Shown one piece after another: positions 1 through 4,661 of a stretch of DNA of 8,066 nucleotides. Origin of the DNA: JBHJHK01 sp050330975 (GTDB lineage: Bacteria > Pseudomonadota > Gammaproteobacteria > Competibacterales > Competibacteraceae); NCBI GenBank assembly GCA_050330975.1, contig JBHJHK010000312.1:1-8066 (forward strand), read 5' to 3'. Each line of letters starts with the position of its first letter. Position 1 is the first letter of the stretch. The notes under the pieces are model-generated. The model saw nothing but the letters and a program-made list of their open reading frames with translations. It was not told where the DNA came from and made no database searches. The position numbers and the translations under genes are program-made.

Positions 1-57
1 GCTGAACCACTGAGGTGCCGTGGCCTTGTCAAAGCTCCACTGGAAACTGGCCCATGG

Positions 58-131
58 CTGGCGAGGGACAATACGCCAGGGCGCCCGAGTGGCATGACGC
101 CCTGGCGTGTCGTCTGTTCAGCCCTCGCCAG
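58..131. repeat. Nested inverted repeats at the 3' end of the thioesterase gene
   Basis: Two perfect inverted repeats are nested. The outer arms are CTGGCGAGGG (58-67) and CCCTCGCCAG (122-131). The inner arms are ACGCCAGGGCG (73-83) and CGCCCTGGCGT (98-108), with a 14-base loop. The right outer arm includes the last codons of the minus-strand thioesterase gene and the rest lies just beyond its stop codon. The position fits a transcript end or an mRNA 3'-stabilising structure. No run of T follows on either strand, so it is not a standard intrinsic terminator. A dispersed repeat of the REP kind is an alternative. Confidence 0.5.
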
Positions 132-627
132 TATTGAGCTCCGGGCGGTCTGTAAGGCACATCATCGTCGCTGCCATCGTCGCCACCCGTTTGCTAGATT
201 CCCTTTCCCCACCCCCAGTCGCCCCCAGGGCAAACGCCTCCCCCTGGGCAAAGGTAATGGTGCGACCGGGCTTGATCACCTTGGCAAAGACCCGGAAATA
301 ATCCCCCTGGGCCGGGGCGAGGAGGTTGGTCTTAAATTCGACGCTCAACACCGCGGCCTCCGCTGGCATCAGCGAAAAGGCGGCGTAGCCACAGGCGCTG
401 TCGAGGGCTGTGGTGATCACGCCGGCGTGGATAAAACCGTTTTGCTGGGTGAGGTCAAGCCGGTAGTCAAAACGCAGCTCCACGCCGCCGGGCACCACGG
501 TCACCAACCGCATGCCCAGGGTTGCCATGGCCCGCTGGTGGTGAAAGTTCTCCGTGACCCGCCGGCGAAAATCGGGGGCGCGGGGCTGGAAGGGGGTCTC
601 CAAGCAATAGTCCATGGGCAACGGCAT
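118..627 (-). CDS. PaaI-family hotdog-fold thioesterase
   Basis: This 169-residue protein has the single hotdog domain of the PaaI/acyl-CoA thioesterase family, whose members hydrolyse acyl-CoA thioesters in the cytoplasm. The domain spans about residues 32-160. The sequence shows the family's QNGFIHAG segment (residues 62-69, with Asn63, His67 and Gly69 in the usual positions for the active-site loop and the start of the central helix), followed by Asp76 in TTALDSACGYAA, the usual catalytic acidic residue. Beta strands with VEFKTNLLAPA (96-106) and VIKPGRTITFAQGEA (117-131) follow. The protein is somewhat longer than typical members (about 130-150 residues), with extra residues at the N-terminus and a Gly/Glu/Ser-rich stretch near 138-146. 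The start at 627 has no strong Shine-Dalgarno sequence, and Met5 (615) is an alternative. It is last in the minus-strand gene series, after a strong hairpin. The acyl substrate cannot be predicted. Confidence 0.85.
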   Translation of the reverse strand: MPLPMDYCLETPFQPRAPDFRRRVTENFHHQRAMATLGMRLVTVVPGGVELRFDYRLDLTQQNGFIHAGVITTALDSACGYAAFSLMPAEAAVLSVEFKTNLLAPAQGDYFRVFAKVIKPGRTITFAQGEAFALGATGGGERESSKRVATMAATMMCLTDRPELNTGEG

Positions 628-647
628 CCAAAGGGGGTCTAGGGAGA

Positions 648-693
648 CATGTTATCGCCACCTCGGGTCGCCCGCGACCTCGGCGATAACATG
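648..693. repeat. Strong hairpin between zinc-ribbon and thioesterase genes
   Basis: A perfect 12-base inverted repeat, CATGTTATCGCC (648-659) and GGCGATAACATG (682-693), encloses a second short repeat, GGTCGC (666-671) and GCGACC (674-679). The structure fills most of the 93-base gap between two minus-strand genes. It lacks a T-run on either side. It could slow transcription, protect or process the mRNA, or bind a dimeric protein. It could also be a dispersed genomic repeat. Confidence 0.55.
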
Positions 694-720
694 CCCACCC
701 AACCCCTCGAGAGAGGGCCT

Positions 721-990
721 CTATTGCTTCCCAGGGGTGAAGGGCTCGTTCTCCTCCACCACCACGTCGGGCCAGGTCTGATGACCGCAGGCACCACAGC
801 GCCACTGCTCCTGGAGGCGGCCAAACACCCGCCAGCGTCGTCTGAGGGTCCCCGTGGGGCGAAAACTCAAGTGGCGGCGACAGCTCGGACACCGGTAGAT
901 GAGCAACAGGTGATAGCCCAGGGTGGCCAGGGCCGCTGTGGCGATAAAGGCGGCGAGGAGGTAAATCGCCAGGGAGGGAGACATGGTCAT
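721..990 (-). CDS. Small membrane-anchored zinc-ribbon protein
   Basis: The predicted protein has 89 residues. One hydrophobic helix occupies about residues 5-32, and a compact cytoplasmic domain follows with two CxxC pairs, CPSC (34-37) and CGAC (65-68). The pairs are 27 residues apart and fit one zinc ribbon holding a single Zn ion. A basic, Arg-rich stretch (49-58) lies between them and the C-terminus is acidic. I chose the ATG at 990 because the longer open frame back to 1107 lies inside the neighbouring acetyltransferase gene; a second ATG at 984 is equally possible. No good ribosome binding site is visible. The gene follows the acetyltransferase stop by 29 bases, so the two may be co-transcribed. 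I do not recognise a named family. The architecture only supports a membrane-tethered metal-binding or protein/nucleic-acid-binding role. Confidence 0.65.
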   Translation of the reverse strand: MTMSPSLAIYLLAAFIATAALATLGYHLLLIYRCPSCRRHLSFRPTGTLRRRWRVFGRLQEQWRCGACGHQTWPDVVVEENEPFTPGKQ

Positions 991-1019
991 GGGGTATCGG
1001 GATGGTGGGTGGTTTGGCG

Positions 1020-1340
1020 CTACGAAAGTGATTTGCCCAAATAGACCCGAGGATAGCCCTGCTCGACGCGCCGAGCCGTCTCGATAAAACCGCAGCGTCG
1101 GTACCAAGCGAAGTTTTCCGTCGTGGCCTCGTGGGTGTAGAGTTCAAACCAATTAGAACCCCAGGTTTTCGCCAGGGTTTCGGCCGTGGCCAGGAGCCTG
1201 CGCCCCAATCCCCGCCCTTGAAAGGCCGGATGGATGGCGATGTTGTCCAACAACACGCCGTCAGCTTGCGCTATCGACACCAACACCCCGACGATGCCCC
1301 CCTCGGCCTCGGTGACCCAAACCCCATGGCGTACCACCAC
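1020..1340 (-). CDS. GNAT-family N-acetyltransferase, N-terminally short
   Basis: This 106-residue reading frame carries the core of a GNAT acetyltransferase, which moves an acetyl group from acetyl-CoA to an amine. Strands beta2-beta3 (VWVTEAEGGIVGVLVSI, 7-23) and beta4 (LLDNIAIHPAF, 30-40) lead into the acetyl-CoA pyrophosphate loop QGRGLG (41-46). ELYTHEATTENFAWYRRCGF (66-85) is the typical C-terminal half with the conserved Asn and the Tyr-x-x-x-Gly-Phe element. GNAT proteins are usually 140-170 residues, so the first strand and helices alpha1-alpha2 are missing. The first usable start is GTG at 1340. The frame is open back to 1406, but those residues do not look like a GNAT N-terminus, and a TGA at 1409-1407 blocks further extension. 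The LysR gene occupies the DNA just upstream. This may be a truncated remnant or a minimal GNAT. The substrate is unknown. Confidence 0.7.
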   Translation of the reverse strand: MVVRHGVWVTEAEGGIVGVLVSIAQADGVLLDNIAIHPAFQGRGLGRRLLATAETLAKTWGSNWFELYTHEATTENFAWYRRCGFIETARRVEQGYPRVYLGKSLS

Positions 1341-1392
1341 GGGGGAAGTTCCCGGTCCATAGACGGCAGCTCGCTGGAGCCCCCTCGCCTCG

Positions 1393-2313
1393 TCAATCGT
1401 CAGTCCTCACCCGTGGGTCTTCCACCGGACGCCCACAGGCGGCCAACAGCCAATCGCGAAACACGCTGATTTTGGCCAGACCCGCCGTGGCCTCGGTGTA
1501 CACCAAGTAATAGTCGTGGGGTCCATTGACGGTCAGGGTGAAGGGGGCGACGAGGCGACCGTGGTGGAGGTCGTCGTCGACAAACGGAATCCGCCCCATG
1601 GCGATCCCCAACCCGTCGGCCGCCGCCTGGAGGGTGAGGGTGCGGGAGTCCAGTTCCAGGTGGCGGTGGGGCACCAACCCCGGCATGCCGGCGGCCACCA
1701 GCCACTGGGGCCATTCAAAGGGGTTGTCGGAGTAGTGGATCAAAGTGTGGTGGGCCAAGTCCATGGGGCGGGTCAAAGGGGGGGCTTGGGTCAGGTAATT
1801 GCGGCTGCACACCGGCAGTAGCTGTTCGGCCAGGAGCAAATCGCACTGCACCCCCGGCTGGGTCATGGGGCCATAGTGGACCAACATATCCACCTCGGAA
1901 AGGTTCAACCGCGGCTGGGGGCGGCTCACCACCGAGACCCGCAAATGGGGGTGGGCCCGGTGGAAAGATCCCAGGCGCGGCAGCAACCACCGGGCGGCAA
2001 AGGTGGGGTACAGCCACAAGGTGAGGGTGTCGGCTCCCTGGGCCTGAACCCGTTGGGTGGCGGTGCGGAGCAACTCCAACACCTGGCTCAGCTCATTGCT
2101 GTAGAGGCGCCCCGCTTCGGTGAGTTGTAGACCCCGTTCGGTGCGGGTGAACAACGTGATCCCCAGGTGGGCTTCCAGGGTCTTGACTTGATGGCTCACC
2201 GCCGACGGCGTCAAAGCCAATTCGGCGGCGGCCCGTTTGAAACTCCCCAAGCGGGCCGCCGCCTCAAAACCTCGCAGGGCGGCAAAGGGGGGAAGGCGGG
2301 CGTTGGCGGGCAA
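1393..2313 (-). CDS. LysR-family transcriptional regulator (GcvA-like)
   Basis: The protein is a full-length LysR-type regulator of 306 residues. The N-terminal winged helix-turn-helix is clear: LPPFAALRGFEAAARLGSF (7-25) is the GcvA-subfamily opening, and the recognition region lies at about 28-55 with the usual TPSAVSHQVKTLE core (35-47). A linker helix (about 65-92) leads to the periplasmic-binding-protein-like effector domain (about 95-295). Such proteins bind DNA as tetramers and respond to a small-molecule ligand. The start is TTG at 2313, because no ATG or GTG lies between it and an in-frame stop at 2346-2344, and translation from here gives the expected N-terminus. It lacks a good Shine-Dalgarno sequence. 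The gene faces away from the TRAP-dehydrogenase operon across 346 bases, the usual arrangement for a LysR protein controlling its divergent neighbour. That regulatory link is inferred, and the effector is unknown. Confidence 0.92.
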   Translation of the reverse strand: MPANARLPPFAALRGFEAAARLGSFKRAAAELALTPSAVSHQVKTLEAHLGITLFTRTERGLQLTEAGRLYSNELSQVLELLRTATQRVQAQGADTLTLWLYPTFAARWLLPRLGSFHRAHPHLRVSVVSRPQPRLNLSEVDMLVHYGPMTQPGVQCDLLLAEQLLPVCSRNYLTQAPPLTRPMDLAHHTLIHYSDNPFEWPQWLVAAGMPGLVPHRHLELDSRTLTLQAAADGLGIAMGRIPFVDDDLHHGRLVAPFTLTVNGPHDYYLVYTEATAGLAKISVFRDWLLAACGRPVEDPRVRTDD

Positions 2314-2345
2314 GGGTGGTAATCCGATGGGCGGCGTAGCACCTC

Positions 2346-2374
2346 AATGAAACTCAACTGTCACAAAGAGTCAA
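2346..2374 (-). promoter_or_regulatory. Possible LysR-gene promoter and autoregulatory site
   Basis: On the minus strand a TTGACT hexamer (2374-2369) is followed after 17 bases by TTCATT (2351-2346), a weak -10, placing a start about 25 bases before the TTG start codon. The imperfect palindrome TGAAACTCAACTGTCA (2348-2363; outer TGA/TCA arms) overlaps the -10. LysR proteins commonly autoregulate from such sites, but the match is loose and could be chance. Confidence 0.3.
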
Positions 2375-2530
2375 GGTGTCAGCATACAGAGGGTCCATCG
2401 TCGACGGGCAATCTCCTCGACCCATGGTTGACTACAGAGGCCGTCCGGATCCACTTGACAGCCCGAGACCAGCCTCTAAGCTTAAAATCCAAATGAGCCC
2501 CGGGCGTTGAACGTCCACAAGCATCCAATT

Positions 2531-2558
2531 TTGCAAACCGTAGGTGAGCGCCTACAAT
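2531..2558 (+). promoter_or_regulatory. Candidate promoter of the TRAP-dehydrogenase operon
   Basis: TTGCAA (2531-2536) and TACAAT (2553-2558) are separated by 16 bases and match the sigma70 -35 (4 of 6) and -10 (5 of 6) elements. Transcription would start near 2565 and give a leader of about 95 bases before the GTG at 2660. The AT-rich sequence just downstream would help melting. The spacer carries a palindrome, described separately, so the promoter is probably controlled by a DNA-binding protein. Confidence 0.5.
2540..2555. promoter_or_regulatory. Candidate operator palindrome in the promoter spacer
   Basis: GTAGGTGAGCGCCTAC has perfect 5-base outer arms (GTAGG/CCTAC) around a 6-base centre, and 12 of its 16 positions are symmetric. 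It fills the -35/-10 spacer and shares three bases with the TACAAT -10 element. A dimeric repressor bound here would block RNA polymerase. The short spacing and symmetry are more like a GntR- or TetR-type operator than a classical LysR T-N11-A box, so a regulator other than the adjacent LysR may be involved. Confidence 0.4.
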
Positions 2559-2659
2559 GAAGCCCAGAATAATAAAAATTATTTAATAATCAACGAAATT
2601 TAACCGCTAGATTTTGCCAGGCGATTCGGACACTGGCGATTTCTCGGGAGGAGACACGA

Positions 2660-2857
2660 GTGACCAAACCAGGCGGAGCTGCCCTCATGGGCGCACTCAT
2701 CTGCTTTCTGGCCTTTTTCGGCAATGTGACCCTTGGTGCGACGGGTTTGGGTGTCATCCTCGGCGACGTGGCGGAGATGCTGACCCTCTTCGTCGCCTGC
2801 ATCTTATTCGCCATCGGGGTGCTCGCCCGCGAGGCCGCCGAGAACGACTCGCAATAA
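2660..2857 (+). CDS. Small two-helix membrane protein, first gene of TRAP operon
   Basis: This 65-residue protein starts at GTG (2660), six bases after a strong GGGAGGAGA ribosome binding site (2646-2654). It is almost entirely hydrophobic. One membrane segment spans about residues 7-29, a short GATGLGVILGD turn follows, and a second segment covers about 38-56 before a charged tail (REAAENDSQ). It has no cysteine pair and no recognisable domain. It lies 43 bases before the solute-binding-protein gene and is the first gene after the predicted promoter, so it should be made together with the transporter. It does not resemble the DctQ four-helix subunit, which is encoded separately downstream. 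A role as an accessory or stabilising subunit of the TRAP transporter is possible from position only. I do not recognise the family. Confidence 0.7.
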   Translation: MTKPGGAALMGALICFLAFFGNVTLGATGLGVILGDVAEMLTLFVACILFAIGVLAREAAENDSQ

Positions 2858-2900
2858 CAACCTGCAGTAACGATCCCATCACTGGAAGGAGACACTTTTT

Positions 2901-4052
2901 ATGGACACCAAGACCAAGGCGGAGATCGCCTCCCTTGAGCGGCGCAACTTCCTCAAACTCACCGCCTCAGGGGGCTTCACCGCCGCGATGGTCGCTGGTG
3001 CGGCGGGTGTGCTCTCATCCTCCGAAGCCGTCGCCCAGACCCGCCGGGAAGAAGCCGAGCGCCAGGCGGCGGCTGACCGCATTATGACCGTCGCCACCGC
3101 CTACGTGCTCACCGCAGATCGCAGCTATCCGATCATGCAGCTCGACTTCAAGGAGAACATCCAAAATGCCACCAACGGCAAGGTCTACGTCAGGCTGGCG
3201 GCGGGGGGGCAGCTCGGCGCCGGCGGCGCCCTGGCCCAGAAGGTACAGGGCGGCACGATCCAGGCCGCCCAGCACTCCCTGTCCAACTTTGCCCCCTTCG
3301 CCCCGGTGGTGGATTTGATCAACCTGCCCTACCTGTGTGGTGCCAATCAGAAATTCGTCAATCTCGTCACCTCTGACTACTGGCGGACCACGGTGAATCC
3401 CCAGGTGGAGGCGAAGAACTTCAAGCCCCTTTGGTACGTGGTCATCGACCCCCGGGTGGTCGCCATGCGCAAGGGCGGCGCGGGGCCGGTGATGTCCCCC
3501 GCCGATCTATCCGGGGTGAAGTTTCGGGTGCCGGGCTCCCAGATGCTCCAGCAGTACTATCGGCTAGTGGGGGCCAATCCCACGCCCGTGGCCTGGGGCG
3601 AGACGCCGTCTGCCATCAAGCAGGGGGTGGCCGACGCCCTCGACCCCTCTGTGGGGGCTCTCTATGTCTTTGGCTTCAAGGATATCCTGAGCCACGTCAC
3701 CTTCACCCAAGCGGTGCCCGACAGCCAGGTCTATTCCTGTAATTTGGAGTGGTACAACTCCCTGCCGAGTGACGTACAGGAGGGGATCGACTTCGCCTCC
3801 GAGATTACCGCCCAGCAAAACCTGGCCAAAGTGCCCGCGGCGCGCAACTACGCCATGGCGGAGCTGCGCAGGGCCGGGGTCGAGTTTCACTCCCTCTCTG
3901 CCGACCAACTCGCCGAATGGGAGGCCACCGGCGGCTACCAACGCGAGGAGTGGAACAGCTTCAAGACTGAGCTCGCCGGTTCTATGGACGCCTTTGAAAA
4001 ATTGGTCGAAGCGGCCAACACCCAGGCCCGCTTGTACGTCCACGACGCCTGA
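2901..4052 (+). CDS. dctP: TRAP transporter solute-binding protein (DctP family), Tat-exported
   Basis: The 383-residue protein is the periplasmic substrate-capturing subunit of a tripartite ATP-independent (TRAP) transporter. It begins at ATG 2901 after a GGAAGGAGA ribosome binding site (2882-2890). The N-terminus carries a twin-arginine signal: Arg14-Arg15 in ERRNFLKL, a weakly hydrophobic stretch (20-38), and a likely cleavage after AVA (43-45). The mature part has the DctP pattern: an N-terminal lobe with LDFKENIQNATNGKVYV (residues 80-96), the AQHSLSNFAPFAP region, and GVKFRVPGSQM containing Arg209, the position of the conserved arginine that clamps the acidic group of the substrate in this family. 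VAWGETPSAIKQGVADALD follows at the second lobe. It delivers its ligand to the DctQ/DctM permeases encoded directly downstream. Context suggests a small sulfonate or carboxylate such as DHPS. The protein itself does not settle the ligand. Confidence 0.93.
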   Translation: MDTKTKAEIASLERRNFLKLTASGGFTAAMVAGAAGVLSSSEAVAQTRREEAERQAAADRIMTVATAYVLTADRSYPIMQLDFKENIQNATNGKVYVRLAAGGQLGAGGALAQKVQGGTIQAAQHSLSNFAPFAPVVDLINLPYLCGANQKFVNLVTSDYWRTTVNPQVEAKNFKPLWYVVIDPRVVAMRKGGAGPVMSPADLSGVKFRVPGSQMLQQYYRLVGANPTPVAWGETPSAIKQGVADALDPSVGALYVFGFKDILSHVTFTQAVPDSQVYSCNLEWYNSLPSDVQEGIDFASEITAQQNLAKVPAARNYAMAELRRAGVEFHSLSADQLAEWEATGGYQREEWNSFKTELAGSMDAFEKLVEAANTQARLYVHDA

Positions 4053-4059
4053 GTTCGAC

Positions 4060-4084
4060 GGCCGGCCACCGCCCGTGGCTGGCC
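4060..4084 (+). promoter_or_regulatory. Stem-loop between dctP and dctQ
   Basis: GGCCGGCCAC (4060-4069) pairs with GTGGCTGGCC (4075-4084) through ten base pairs including one G-U, closing a five-base CGCCC loop. It begins eight bases after the dctP stop codon and is not followed by a T-run. Such structures after solute-binding-protein genes usually protect the upstream mRNA from 3' exonucleases or cause partial termination, so that more binding protein than permease is made. Confidence 0.55.
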
Positions 4085-4110
4085 GATCTCCATGACCGTG
4101 GTTCACCCCC

Positions 4111-4135
4111 CGCCGGTCGTGCGCTGGCGAAGGAG
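4111..4135 (+). promoter_or_regulatory. Second small hairpin next to the dctQ ribosome binding site
   Basis: CGCCGG (4111-4116) can pair with CTGGCG (4124-4129), five Watson-Crick pairs and one G-U, with a seven-base loop. The stem ends directly at the AAGGAG ribosome binding site (4130-4135), which is itself unpaired in this fold. It may tune ribosome access to dctQ. The short stem makes this tentative. Confidence 0.3.
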
Positions 4136-4140
4136 TCGTT

Positions 4141-4647
4141 GTGCTCGAAATCCTCGATAAGAATGCCGAACGCTGGGCGCTTTTGATCTTCTACACCATG
4201 CTCGTGGCCACCATGGCCGTCGAGGTGATCCGCCGTGAAGTCTTTGCCTATTCCTCGATTTGGGGCGAGGAAATCGTGCGCTACGCCTTTATCTACCTGG
4301 TCTGGATCGGCGCCGCCTCGGCGGTGCGCGAGCGAGCCCATATCCGCATCGACGTGATCCTCGCCTTCCTCGGCAACCGGGTGAAGGCGTTGATCTATAT
4401 TTTCGGCGACCTGGTGATGCTGGCCATTGCGGTACTCGCCGTTTGGTGGTCGTTTGAAACCGTCGCCGTTTCCTGGAAGTTTGGCTCGGTCAGCCATGGC
4501 CTGCGGGTTTCCATGGTCTGGTTCCTGGCCGCGGATCCCCTGGGTTTCTCGTTGATGGTTTTTCGTCTCATCCAGTCGCTCCTTCGCGACGTGGCGGACT
4601 TCCGTGGGGGCCGGCCCGTCTTCGAAGGCAACCGACTCTTTGACTGA
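4141..4647 (+). CDS. dctQ: TRAP transporter small permease subunit (DctQ family)
   Basis: The 168-residue inner-membrane protein is the small subunit of the TRAP transporter. Four hydrophobic helices are visible at about residues 12-30, 45-62, 82-103 and 124-146, the standard DctQ layout and length. The conserved WGEEIVRYAFIYLVWIGAA motif (41-59) and the ERAHIRID element (64-71) between helices two and three are diagnostic of the family. It associates with DctM and helps dock the loaded binding protein. The start is GTG at 4141, five bases after AAGGAG (4130-4135). It follows dctP after an 88-base gap holding two stem-loops and precedes dctM by 14 bases, so the two permease genes are clearly co-transcribed. 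Confidence 0.92.
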   Translation: MLEILDKNAERWALLIFYTMLVATMAVEVIRREVFAYSSIWGEEIVRYAFIYLVWIGAASAVRERAHIRIDVILAFLGNRVKALIYIFGDLVMLAIAVLAVWWSFETVAVSWKFGSVSHGLRVSMVWFLAADPLGFSLMVFRLIQSLLRDVADFRGGRPVFEGNRLFD

Positions 4648-4661
4648 AGGGGGGGAAACCC

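Larger units (their letters stand above)
2314..2659. other. Divergent intergenic control region
   Basis: This 346-base gap between the LysR gene and the rightward operon holds no convincing gene. It contains a sigma70-like promoter with an overlapping palindrome (2531-2558), an AT-rich block (about 2568-2603), a second TTGACA hexamer (2455-2460) followed after 16 bases by a poor TAAGCT -10, and weak minus-strand promoter elements near 2346-2374. The last 14 bases hold the ribosome binding site of the first operon gene. Base composition is clearly more AT-rich than the flanking genes. Confidence 0.7.

Noticed and set aside
1..117. Tryptophan-rich continuation of the thioesterase frame after its TGA, open to the window edge
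   Set aside because: It looks somewhat protein-like but has no ATG, GTG or TTG start in frame, lies across the nested inverted repeats, and is not part of any known hotdog protein. Too short to support a gene.
94..642. Plus-strand open frame of 182 codons opposite the thioesterase gene
   Set aside because: It is the antisense of a clear PaaI-family gene, its translation is rich in Gly, His and Arg with no recognisable domain, and there is no ribosome binding site.
467..1147. 226-codon minus-strand frame overlapping the zinc-ribbon, hairpin and thioesterase
   Set aside because: Proline- and arginine-rich shadow frame that crosses three better-supported features in a different phase.
2455..2482. 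TTGACA with a TAAGCT 16 bases downstream as main operon promoter
   Set aside because: The -35 is perfect but the -10 matches only half of the consensus. The pair at 2531-2558 is better balanced and closer to the gene. It could be a secondary promoter.
2614..3087. 157-codon plus-strand frame spanning the leader, small membrane gene and start of dctP
   Set aside because: It overlaps two genes that have strong ribosome binding sites and sensible products, and its own translation is rich in Arg, Ser and Pro without a domain.
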